Part shown: positions 1 through 10,261 of the stretch, piece by piece | Layout of the letters: every line of letters begins with the position of its first letter | Position numbering within the stretch: position 1 is the stretch's first letter | NCBI RefSeq assembly: GCF_907164915.1 | Contig: NC_061863.1 | Span: forward strand, 29,297,258-29,361,257 | Direction: 5' to 3' | DNA from: Impatiens glandulifera | Lineage: Eukaryota; Streptophyta; Magnoliopsida; Ericales; Balsaminaceae | DNA length: 64,000 nt | Notes under the pieces: model-generated | What the model was told of the DNA's origin: nothing | The model's input: only the letters and a program-made list of their open reading frames with translations | Databases searched by the model: none | Made by a program: the position numbers and the translations under genes

Positions 1-680
1 AGAATGATTCTTGTGAATAGTGAGCTTGTGATGTTTTGAAAAGAGTTAAGCATGGTTTATATAGCCCGTGGATTCGGCTTGATCTTTTAATGAAGTTAAG
101 CATGCCTGATGATGTCATCAGCTATTTAATAGACTTAACTTGTTGAAGTAACTAATGGTTATTTCCAAGGTAAATCTAATAATTACTAAGATAGCAATGA
201 TGAAAAATATCTATTGACAAGATGTAAGTCTCCCTCTCTTGATGATAGACACATGTCGTCATCTCGATTGTGGTAGACTTGTTTTAATTAATTACAGGCT
301 TCATTTTTCAAAACATGCACGAAAACTCAGTCGGTCATCTCAGGTTAACCGGAAAAATTCATTTCATCAGACCAGAGTGCATATGTACTGAGCGGTTTTC
401 CATGACCGGTTTTAGTAGGATATTTCCGTTTATGAAGAAAAGTTGATAAATATCAACAGTTGTTCAACTTTGGATTTGTTTTTATCCAATTCAACCTGGT
501 TATTTCAACCGTATAGTGAACATACATTTGATTTGAAATAATGAAGTAATCAGGCATAACTGGAGACTTCCTCCCGGTTAGCATGTTTGATTTATTAATG
601 GCCTATTTGAATATGGTTTGAGAAGCTTTAGTTTCTCCCTGAACACATATCCCGGTTTTATATATACGCATGCATTTTGA
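1..680 (-). promoter_or_regulatory. Post-pol spacer with promoter-like block (aORF would lie left of the window)
   Basis: No coding potential seen. On the minus strand this stretch resembles copy B 8690-9377. Shared items are a GACGACATGTGTC block (near 246-260), a GGAAATAACCATT block and a TATATAAA box (complement at 56-64). In copy B the corresponding TATA box stands about 75 bp upstream of the aORF start, so the aORF of copy A should begin just outside the window. Confidence 0.6.
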
Positions 681-3600
681 TTATATCAATTGATTAAGAT
701 TAGTAAGACCCAAGATATTTCGAAAATGTGAAAACTTAGCTTCCTGTAGCGGTTTCGTGAAGATGTCCGCTACTTGTTGCTCGGTCGACACATATTCCAG
801 CGGATGTGTTTCTCCTGAACATGCTCCCGGATGAAATGATGTCGAATGTCGATATGCTTTGTTCTTGAGTGCAACACCGGATTGTATGTGATCGTTATGG
901 CGCTGGTGTTGTCACAAAATATTGGAGACTCCTTTGCTTCTATTCCGAAGTCCCTGAGCTGCTGTTGAATCCAGAGGAGTTGTGCACAGCAGCTTCCAGC
1001 CGCTAAGTACTCCGCCTCTGCGGTTGACGTTGCAACGGACGTTTGTTTCTTGCTGCTCCAGGTAACTAGCCGGTCACCCAGAAACTGACAGGTTCCACTT
1101 GTACTCTTTCTGTCGATTTTGCAACCCGCGTAATCGGCATCTGAGTAGCTTATTAGATTGAAGCTCGAGTCTTTTGGATACCAGAGTCCCACTTCTTGAG
1201 TTCCCTTCAGATATTTCAAGATTCTTTTAGCCGCCGTATAATGAGATTGCTTTGGATTTGCTTGGAACCTTCCGCACACTCCAACCGCAAACAGAATATC
1301 AGGTCGGCTAGCTGTGAGATATAACAGCGATCCGATCATTCCTCGATATGCTGTGATGTCAACGGCTTGACCATCAATATCTTTGTCCAGCTTCACGGAA
1401 GAACTCATTGGCGTAGCCGCTTCGGCACAAGTATCCATCCCAAATCTCTTCAGTAATTCGACTGTATACTTCGGTTGGCTAATAAAGATTCCGGCTTCCA
1501 TCTGCTTAACCTGAAGTCCTAGAAAGAAACTCATTTCCCCCATCATACTCATTTGAAATCTATCAGTCATCATTTTCGAAAATTTTTCACATAATTTTGG
1601 ATCGGTTCACCCGAATATGATATCATCAACATAAATTTGAACAAGTAAAATTTGCTCCTTTCTTTCAAATTTAAAGAGGGTTTTGTCTACTGAACCAATA
1701 GAAATTTGTGAAGAAAATAGAAATTGAGTCAAAGTATCATACCAAGCTCTTGGAGCTTGTTTCAAACCGTAAAGGGCTTTATTCAGCCGGTAGACGTGAT
1801 TTTCATGTTCTGGATTTTTAAAACCTGGAGGTTGGTTAACATATACCTCTTCATTTACTTTACCGTTTAGAAAAGCGCTTTTTACATCCATTTGATAAAC
1901 TTTGAACTTTTTGAAAGCTGCATATGCTAAAAATATTCTAATGGCCTCGAGTCTAGCTACAGGGGCGAATGATTCTTCAAAATCAATCCCTTCTTCCTGC
2001 TAATAGCCTTGAGCCACTAACCGGGCTTTGTTCCTCGTAACTAAACCGTCTTCATTGAGTTTATTTCTGAATACCCATCGTGTGCCTATAACCGGTTTGT
2101 TTTTCGGTCTAGGAACTAGATACCAGACTTTATTTCTCTCAAACTCGTTTAATTCCTCTTGTATTGCCAAGATCCAATCTGGATCTGACAGTGCTTCATC
2201 CACCTTTTTCGGCTCAATTTGTGATATGAAAGCAGAGTTTCCATAGTGATCCAAATTTTGTTGCCTAGTTCGGACGGGTGAGGATATGTTACCTATTACT
2301 AGTTCAAGAGGATGATTTTTGTTCTTTCGGAGGTTAATCCGAGACGTGTCTACCAAGCTTTCGGCTGGCTGATCAAGGTTAGGCTGATCGGTAGGTTGAG
2401 CAGAGTCAGACCGACCGATTTCTTCAGTAGAAGCTGAAGCGTCAACTTTCTGCGGTAAGGCAGCTTGATCAGGTTGAATTTCAACATCAACCGCTTGGTC
2501 CTTGACAAAGCGTCTAAAAACCGGAACCTCGTCTTCATCATCAGAATAGATATTGAAATTTTCCATTCTGTTGTGAAGGTCGAAGGGTAATGCAGTGTTT
2601 CGCTCAACCGATTCATCGAAAACAACGTGTGCGGTTTCTTCAACTGTTAAAGTCCTAGTATTGTATACTCTGTAGGCTTTACTGATAGCTGAATATCCCA
2701 ACATTATTCCCTCATCGGATTTAGCATCAAAAGCGGTCAAGTACTTCTTGCCGTTATTGTGAACAAAGCATTTACTACCAAAAATTCGAAAATACCGTAC
2801 ACTTGGAATTTTATCAAAATAAATTTCAAAAGGAGTTTTCGAAAACCGTTTAGTCACTAGAGATCGATTTTGTGTATAGCAAGCGGTGTTGATAGCCTCA
2901 GCCCAAAATTTTTGAGCGATGCCCGAATCGGCTATCATTGACCTTGCGGCTTCCTTGAGGAGTTCTGGCACTAGACAACTCGTGCCTAATACCGGAATCA
3001 TCAAGAAAAGTAGTTAAATTACTGTTAATGAACTCAGTTCCTCTATCACTTCTAATTTTGTTTACTCGAATAGATTTCTCATTTTGTATTCTCAAAATCA
3101 GTTTAATCAAGTTTGAAGTTGCTTGATTTTTAGAAGCTAGGAAAGTAACCCAAGTAAATTTGGAGTAATCATCAACAACTACCATAGTATAATGCATGCC
3201 TCCTAAACTAGTTACTCTAACCGGACCGAACAAGTCCATATGCAACAGTTCTAAACATCTTTCAGATTGATAATTTCCTTTACTTTTAAAGGATAATTTC
3301 ACTTGTTTTCCCATTTGACATGCAGCACATACTTTATCTTTTGAAAATTTAATATTTGGAAAACCGTGAACCAGTTCCTTGGAACAAATAAAGTTAATCG
3401 TTTTGAAATTCAAGTGATTTAACCGTTTATGCCAAAGCCAATTTGGATCATTTCCGGCTATCATACACACAGGTTTTTCGAAATCAGTTTTCCAGTTCAC
3501 TTTGTAAATGTTTCCTATCCGGTTTCCGGTTAACAAAGTTTCATCATTTTGATTTTTGACTAAACATGAGTTTTTATGAAATTCAACCTTATAGCCCACA

Positions 3601-3905
3601 TCACACATCTGGCTTATGCTTAGTAAATTAAAGCTTAGTTTTTCTACTAATAACACATTATTTATGGATAATTCACCATGGACAATCTTACCCTTGCCCA
3701 CGGTTTTACCTTTTGAGTTATCCCCGAATGTGATGAATGCTCCGGTTTCGTACTTGATGTCGGTCAGTAGCTCCTTGTTTCCGGTCATGTGCCTTGAGCA
3801 TCCGCTGTCCAAGTACCATTCAGAATTCTTCAACCGATTCCTCCTCCTAACCTGCAACAAACAATTATTTACAACTTTTTGGTACCCACATTTAGTTGGG
3901 TCCAT
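681..3905 (-). pseudogene. pol of copy A (PR-INT-RT-RNaseH), several lesions
   Basis: Copia polyprotein. In order: aspartic protease (WYLDSGCSRHMTG, DSG active site), GAG-pre-integrase zinc finger (WHKRLNHLNF ... CAACQ), integrase core (LLHMDLFGPV; RSDRGTEF), reverse transcriptase ([11 protein letters not shown] ... IYVDDIIFG) and RNase H (SYSDADYAG, STAEAEYLAAG, CDNTSAI). Lesions: a deletion near 2963-2970 shifts the frame and removes the integrase stretch holding the third catalytic residue (Glu); TAG at 2000-2002 replaces a Lys codon after VAQGY; TGA at 1607-1609 replaces the Ser after VDDIIFG; and a 1-nt deletion near 795-805 shifts the last ~40 codons, which end at a TAA at 681-683. The first in-frame ATG (3903-3905) overlaps the end of gag in the +1 frame. 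Confidence 0.9.
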
Positions 3906-5766
3906 GGTTGATTAGTCCCTTTAGGATCCAGACTTGAATTAGTCGGATCACTTTCCCGGTTGCTGTTTTGATAATATTTGGCTTAACTTCTTGGCCGTTG
4001 CTCAAGAATGCTTTATGTGGTGATGGACTTCTTTGATGTCGGTTTTTATTATTTTTATTTTTATTTGGTTTCCGGTTGGCTTTCCTTCTCTCAGGATGAA
4101 GCCATTTTTCAGATTCATTAGGACCTACATACTTAAGCGTTTCTTCCGGTTTTAGTTCATTTTCGGTTTGTGAGCTTTTGACAAATTTTATAAATGGAAA
4201 ATTGTTTTTCGTTAGTTTCATCCCGTTAGATTGTTTTGTTTCATTTTGTTTACTAGGATCATAACCGATACCGTATCTACACTTCGGATGTCGTTTATAG
4301 TTACACATTTGTTTCACTGCTTGACCTGATCTCTCCCACGCAGCCGTGACGTACATTGCTCGTTCATCGGTTTCCATTCCCGGTTGAACTGTCTCCTCAT
4401 CGTCCGAGAATAGTTCATCCGGTTCATGTGTTTTGATCTCATATGTTTTATCGTTTTCATCATTTATTTGTTCGGTTTTAGGTTCTACAGGTGTTGGTAT
4501 ATACGCAGATATATTTCTGAACTCAGCAACCATTTGGTTGAGTGCAGAAACTAGATCTTCTTTAGTAAATTCATCAGAAGAGAAATCAAATACCTCTTCG
4601 TCGTTTGCCATGAAGCATGTTACTTTTTCTTCACCATCTTCATTGTCTGAATATGCCCATTCGCTTCCACCGTCGGATGCAATGAGAGCTTTTTGGATCT
4701 CCTTTCCTTCATCAGCATGTTGATCATCATTTCTTCGGTAATCGTTTCATTGGTTATTGTTGTTTCCCCGATAATTGTTTCCTTGATAATTATTACCCTG
4801 ATACCGGTTGCCTTGATAATTATTCCTTTGATAATTATTTCCTTGATAATTACCTTCCGGTTTTCTGTCATCTCTTCTTGGTTTTCTACACTCTGACCTG
4901 AAATGTCCAAAACCATCACAGTTATAGCATCTTTTGTTTGATTTATCTACATAGTTATAATTAAAATCATTATTAGATGGTGGTTGGCTCTTCTTCATGA
5001 ATTTCCCGAATTTCTGGGCTAGCATCGCCATCACATCGTCGGTTATTTGATCAGTGTTTTTGACTGGAGCCGGTGCGGTTGATACTGGAGCCGCCGGTTC
5101 CACCGATGTGACCAAGGCTCTTGTTGCGGTTGATGTAGATGTTTCATCTTCGATCCGAGAATTGATCTCGAATTCGTAGGCTTTCAAGTCCTCAAACACA
5201 TCATGCAATTTCATCTGCCCAAGGGTGCTGGACTCCCTCATCACCATGGTCTTGATATCCCACGTGCTTGGCAGTGATCTTAGAGCTTTGATGATCACTT
5301 CTCGGTTGTCATACTTCTTTCCGAGTGTCTGAAGCTCGCTTACTACGCTGGTGAACCGGTTGCTGAATTCTTTCATATTTTCTCCCGGTTTCATCCTTAT
5401 GTTTTCGTACTTCTGCGTAGCCACCAAGATTTTATTTTCCTTGGTTCTTTCGTTTCCCTCGTGGATCTGGATAATCGTTTCCCAGGCTTCCTTTGCATTT
5501 TCACACTCTGATATTTTGTTCAAAGTGTTGTTATCTATGGCTTTATAGATGTGCCTCATGCAATGGTTGTCCAGGTTGCTTCTTCTCCGATCTTCACTCG
5601 TCCACTGGCTTTCCTCCTTGTTGATCTTGATCGGTCCTTCTTTCAGGACTCGGCTCATCTCATCATCTAATGTTATCAGATGCAGATACATCTGTTTCTT
5701 CCAACTGCTAAATGCTTCACTGTTTAGCATTGGCGGCTTGTCGCTGTGGGTCATGCTTCCCACCAT
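3892..5766 (-). pseudogene. gag of copy A, one in-frame stop
   Basis: Encodes the capsid/nucleocapsid polyprotein that packages the element's RNA in cytoplasmic particles. I chose the ATG at 5766 because the open frame extends upstream only through PBS and LTR. The first ~230 residues match the UBN2-type copia gag: LDNHCMRHIYKAI, then MKPGENMKEFSNRF, then IIKALRSLPSTWDIKTMVM. A complete CCHC zinc knuckle (CYNCDGFGHFRSEC) lies near 4888-4929. It is followed by a low-complexity Asn/Tyr/Gln/Gly tail of NYQGN-type repeats. An in-frame TGA at 4747-4749 interrupts the frame just after these repeats. The same frame then continues (MANDEEVFDFSSDEFTKEDL) to a TAA at 3892. The distal part has counterparts in copy C, so it is real coding sequence. 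Pol starts in the +1 frame at 3905. Confidence 0.88.
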
Positions 5767-5794
5767 CTTTGGTTGCTTGAGTGCTAAGAACCTC

Positions 5795-5806
5795 GCTCTG
5801 ATACCA
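5795..5806 (-). other. Primer-binding site of copy A
   Basis: Minus strand reads TGGTATCAGAGC, the sequence complementary to the 3' end of plant initiator Met-tRNA used by most copia elements. It starts 2 nt after the LTR end. Confidence 0.92.
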
Positions 5807-5808
5807 CT

Positions 5809-7046
5809 TGTTAGGATCGGGGACGCCCTTGGAGGACCAGGGTGTTTCTCCGGTTTCGGTAAAGGGTGGCCGCTTACACAACACACAACTTGGTGATAGT
5901 CCGGTTAGAGACTAAAACCGTTCTCAGCACTGCACAACCTGTCACAGACTCTTGAACCGGGTTCAAGGGCGGAAATGTCTGTTTCAGGTTGAAGCAACGT
6001 TTGCAACTTTTAGATGATGTTTAAGAAGGAGGCTGTTTAACAAAGGTGAGTGACCGGTTTTGGAAGTATGATTGGTTTGCGGTTTACGGTGAGACAGCGG
6101 GAAATGAATGTGAATGAAAGAACACAAGACAAAGAAATTTGTTTATGGATGTTCGGAGCGAACCCTCCTACGTCACCCCTTCTTCTCAGATTATGAGAAG
6201 GATCTCCACTAACTCTTTAGAGTTACAGTTACACTTCCGGTCGAGCCCAACTTCGCTACTCGCCGGTTACACCAAACTCACACTTTGATGTAATACAACA
6301 ACTCAACACAATATCACACGAATGACTTCCGGTTTTAGGCAAACCGGTTTTATAATATAACACTGTTTATCTCTCTAGAATTTAATGCTTTTACAAATCA
6401 TTAACTATTTCTGAACTTCTTCGAACTGCTTGTGCATTGAATGAAGACGATCCGTCTTCCTTTTATAGCTGAAAGTAGCTAACGGCTACTTTCTTCTCTC
6501 TCTTCTGGATTGGTTGATCGTCATCACGCCTGTTTGCAGAAAGGTTGCTTGCACGCTTCCACTTCCTCAACACCTGGCATTCATGTAGGTGACTCTGAAC
6601 AGATGATGACATAGCCGGTTTTCAGATTGATACACGTGTTGAACATCCGCTTCCGGTCGTCAGCATCGGATCAACAAGGCATCATTGCTTTCCTCCCATG
6701 CTTCTGATCGGATCCGATCTTCTTTTATTCTTTCGAGACACGTTTCTTCCGTCATGGTACGTCACTCTTGAGATTTGAATCTTCTGACTTTTGATCTGTA
6801 CTTTCCGGTTTCTGTGTCTTGTGCATTATGATTCGGTTGGAGTGTACTCTTTTGATCTTCGTTAACCGGTCGCTTTGAGAAGGTGAAGCCGGTTCCTGTG
6901 ATCCTTTAACTTGATCACTTTGAAGCCGGTTTCTTTGAAGTGGTAGCAACCGGTTCCGGTTTGTTAAGTGCCTGCACATGAAATTTAACTTCTGTTTAGT
7001 TTGTCTGGCCGGTTTCAAAAAATTAATCTACTTAATTTTTCTATCA
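5809..7046 (-). repeat. 5' LTR of copy A
   Basis: The LTR starts TGATAGAAAAATTAAG on the minus strand at 7046 and ends CCGATCCTAACA at 5809, immediately before the PBS. Length is about 1.24 kb. The left boundary is set by the start of the PBS, the right one by identity of the first bases with the LTR start at 27815. A TATA box (TATAAAA, minus) lies at 6461-6467, and a structured leader motif at about 6138-6203. The hexamer AACCGG/CCGGTT is conspicuously frequent. Confidence 0.88.
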
Positions 7047-8689
7047 AATCATCCTCTTGAACTTGTAATAGGTAACCTCTCATCACCCGTCCGAACTAGG
7101 CAACAAAATTTGGAAGAGTATGAAAACTCGGATTTCATATCGCAAATTGAGCCGAAAGAGGTGGATGAAGCGTTGCTAGATCCCGATTAGATTTTAGCAA
7201 TGCAAGAAGAGTTAAACCAATTTGAGAGAAATAAAGTTTGGCACCTAGTTCTAAGACCGAGGAATAAATCGGTCATAGGAACAAGATGGGTGTTCAGAAA
7301 TAAACTCAATGAAGACGGTTTGGTTATGAGGAACAAAGCCAAACTAGTGGCTCAAGGATACAAACAGGAAGAAGGCATTGGTTTTGAAGAATCATTTGCT
7401 CCTGTGGCTAGACTTGAGGTCATTATAATATTTTTGGCATTTGTGGCTTTCAAAAATTTTAAACTCTTTCAAATGGATGTGAAAAGTGTTTTTCTAAACG
7501 GTAAACTAAGTGAAGAGGTATATGTTGATCAACCTCCCGGTTTTAAAAATCCAGAACTGATAAGTCTTGTATACCGGCTTGATAAAGCCCTTTATGGTTT
7601 AAAACAGGCTTCAAGAGCCTGGTATGACACCTTAACCGAATTCTTGTTTGATCACAAATTTACAATAGGTTCAGTTGACAAAACACTTTTTAAATTTGAG
7701 AAAAAGGAACACATCTTACTTGTTCAAATATATGTGGACGATATCATTTTCGGATCAACCGATCCAAAATTATGTAACAAATTCTCAAAGTTAATGACTG
7801 ACAGATTTGAGATTATTATGATATGGGAATTAAGTTTCTTCCTAGGTCTTCAGGTTCGGCAAATTGATACCGGAACATTCATCAAACAGCCTAAATACAC
7901 AGCCGAACTGCTTAAAAAATTTGGAATTGATACTTGTGCCGAAGCGGCTACTCCAATGAGCTCATCTGTGAAACTGGATAAAGACGAGGACGGTCAAGGG
8001 GTAGATATAACCGCCTACTGTGGGATCATTGGATCACTCCTCTATCTAACGGCCAGCCGACCAGACATCTTGTTCGCGGTCGGAGTATGCGGAAGATTCT
8101 AAGCCAATCCAAAACAATCACATTATACCGCGGCTAAAAGGATTCTGAAATATCTGAAAGGAACTCAAGACGTGGGAGTTTGGTACCCAAAAGACTCAAG
8201 TTTTAATTTTATAAGTTACTCTGATGCAGACTATGCATGCTGCAAAATTGACCGAAAGAGCACAAGCGGAACCTGCCAATTTTTAGGAGACCGACTCGTC
8301 TCCTGGTATATAGCAAAAAGCAAACCTTAGTTGCCACTTCAACCGCATAGGCAGAGTATCTAGCAGCCGGAAACTGCTGTGCTCAACTCCTCTGGATACA
8401 ACGACAACTAAGGAATTTCGGTATAAATGTCGAAGAATCTCCAATCTTTTATGATAACACTAGTGCAATAACGATTACATACAATTCGGTGTTGCACTCA
8501 AGAACAAAGCATATTGATATCAGACACCACTTCATCCGGGAACATGTTCAGCAGAAACACATTCGGCTGGAATATATCTCAACCGAACAGCAAGTGGCTG
8601 ATATCTTCACCAAACCACTACAGGAAGCTAAATTCTCTTACTTCAGAAATATTTTGGGACTTACTGATAGTAAACAACTTATACCTTAA
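7047..8689 (+). pseudogene. 3' part of pol of copy B (RT and RNase H)
   Basis: Starts in the integrase-RT linker, then carries the reverse transcriptase ([36 protein letters not shown]) and RNase H (SYSDADYACCKIDRK; LHSRTKHIDIRHHFIREHV) and ends with the usual copia C-terminus (QQVADIFTKPLQEAKFSYF) at a TAA at 8687-8689. Damage: TAG near 7188, TAA at 8100-8102, a frame disruption near 8310 and further stops near 8328 and 8348 (a Glu codon changed to TAG). The RT catalytic YVDD is intact, but the reading frame cannot be translated through. Confidence 0.88.
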
Positions 8690-9130
8690 GTGCTATTACA
8701 TGTTTTCCAAAAATCTATTTCTTATAAAAAACGGGGCATGAGCTCAAGGAGAAGCTCACGCTTCTCAAGTCATACCTCAATAGGAAATTAAACACTCAGG
8801 AATGCTAACCGGAAAGATGTCTCCGGTTAAGCTCGACAAATTCACACTGTCAAATCACATGTAAATATATTGGGCAGTTCAAATGACTTGAGTAAAAAAA
8901 TTGTTTATTCCAAAGCTGAACAAATGTCGGCTTGAATCGACATCTTTTCACACCGGAATATGCTATCTTGATAAAAGTAGTCATGGAAAACTAACCAATA
9001 AAATGCATCATGATTTCGTTAACTGAATTTTTCTAGCTAACTTGGGACAGATGATCGTTGTTTCTATGCATGCCTTGATGATTATGCCTATGAAAAATTA
9101 AAACTGTCTATACCTCAATCAAAGTGACGA

Positions 9131-9307
9131 CACGTGTCCATCACTGAAAGAGGAAGACTAACATCTCTTCCATATTTTTAAAACCATGATGAAAATCATT
9201 TTGCAATCATTATTTTGTCATTGGAAATAACCATTGTACACTTACACAAGTTAACCTCATAATAATTGTATCTCTAAGCATGCTTACCATCAGCTGGCTA
9301 TATAAAA
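9131..9307 (+). promoter_or_regulatory. Putative internal promoter of the aORF (G-box and TATA box)
   Basis: A palindromic CACGTG G-box at 9131-9136 and a CTATATAAAAG TATA box at 9298-9307 precede the aORF ATG (9378) by about 245 and 75 bp. The block is conserved in copy A (complement of 54-260), which argues for function rather than chance. A dedicated transcript for the extra ORF is inferred, not shown. Confidence 0.5.
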
Positions 9308-9377
9308 GTAACTAATCCAATCAAAAATCGAACACTATTCATCACAAGAAAAATCATCTAAGCAAAACTCTGTAAAA

Positions 9378-10261
9378 ATGTCTTGCTCTCTCTCCAAAAA
9401 GGTTCTCCTAGCCGATTTCGAATCGGTTGCTAACTTTGAGGACAATTAAGTCCGTTGTATCTTCGGAGCTCTTGAGAGCACCAGTCTGAGAAGGTTTTTG
9501 GAAAACCGCTATGCCATTAACGACTCCTTAGTTAATGAGTTCTTCGATACAGCAAGGGTGATACATCCAGAGGTCATCTTTGCTCAAATCCATGGAAAAT
9601 CATTCCTCTTCAGTTCGACAGATTTCGCAAACTTTTGCGAGCTTCCAACTGAAGGTGTCACCGATCTCATCTACTCCCCGGTATTCATTGAAGAGATGAC
9701 ACATCACTTTTCCGGCTCTATGACCCTGATTAACATCTGGGGACCCAAGAGTTTGCTCGCTAACGAATATTAGGTTCTTAGCGAGATCTTGAGTAAGTCC
9801 ATCCTGGCCAGGGACAAATCTCAATCTTACACCCAACGCATCTTCGAGATGATGACGGCCATCACCGAAGAAACAAAGGTGAACTGGTCGAAGATCATCT
9901 TCGACAATTTGAAGGAGCTAATTCTCTCCAACAAAACCGGCTACGCTCCACAGCTGAGCGGTTTGTTCAACCACTTCAACAACTATCACGACTCGGGTAT
10001 CATTCTTCACCCGAAATAGTTGTTGACAAAGGAGATGATTCAAGATATGATCGAAGTGAATCTCCTTCACACTCAGTACAAAAAGCTAGAAAAGAACTTT
10101 CATAGAAAACAGTCGGATCATCATGTTGAATTAAAGAACTTCAACTTAGATTTTCACTAAGAGACAAGATCCATGATTGAACTTGTTCGTTCCCAAGTAA
10201 TGGAGGTTTCAAATTCATTGAGAAGTGCAGAAGCCGAACGACTTGAGCAAGCGGAGACTAT
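9378..10261 (+). pseudogene. Extra ORF (aORF) downstream of pol, broken by stops and an LTR
   Basis: A single reading frame runs from the ATG at 9378 to 10261 and is broken by four stops: about 9447, 9771-9773, 10017-10019 and about 10158. All segments are in one phase, so it is one decayed gene of at least 294 codons. Readable pieces include LVNEFFDTARVIHPEVIFAQ, FANFCELPTEGVTDLIYSP, QRIFEMMTAITEETKVNWSK and, near the end, RSAEAERLEQAETI. From memory this resembles proteins of unknown function abundant in some asterid (Lamiales) protein sets, sometimes labelled plant transposon proteins; I cannot confirm that. No signal peptide or membrane segment is evident, so it does not look like an envelope protein although it occupies the env-like position of Sireviruses. 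Its last residues match the protein at 45016-45942 (DAERLEYADSIA). Confidence 0.65.

Larger units (their letters stand above)
1..7046 (-). mobile_element. Sirevirus-like Ty1/copia retrotransposon, copy A (3' end outside window)
   Basis: This is a minus-strand LTR retrotransposon with, in transcription order, a 5' LTR (7046-5809), a PBS, gag, pol in the copia order PR-INT-RT-RNaseH, and an untranslated stretch with a TATA box that in copy B precedes an extra ORF. The RT and RNase H motifs (YVDDIIFG, the LHSRTKHIDIRHHF block) and space for an additional ORF after pol fit the Sirevirus lineage of copia elements. Its 5' LTR abuts 7047, where plus-strand pol sequence of a second copy begins in mid-codon context, so copy A inserted into copy B. 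The 3' LTR and the other half of copy B should lie left of position 1. The element is inactive: stops, one frameshifting 38-nt deletion and a 1-nt deletion are visible. Confidence 0.9.
7047..10261 (+). mobile_element. Sirevirus-like copia remnant, copy B (5' half outside window)
   Basis: A plus-strand copy of the same family as copy A. It begins abruptly at 7047 in the INT-RT linker (NHPLELVIGNLSSPVRTRQQ), exactly where copy A inserted, and runs through RT, RNase H, a spacer and the aORF to 10261. There a foreign LTR begins. Its LTRs are not in the window. Confidence 0.87.

Noticed and set aside
4620..4919. Ile/Lys-rich minus frame and hydrophobic plus frame at 4693-4896
   Set aside because: Off-frame readings of the gag NYQGN repeat region.
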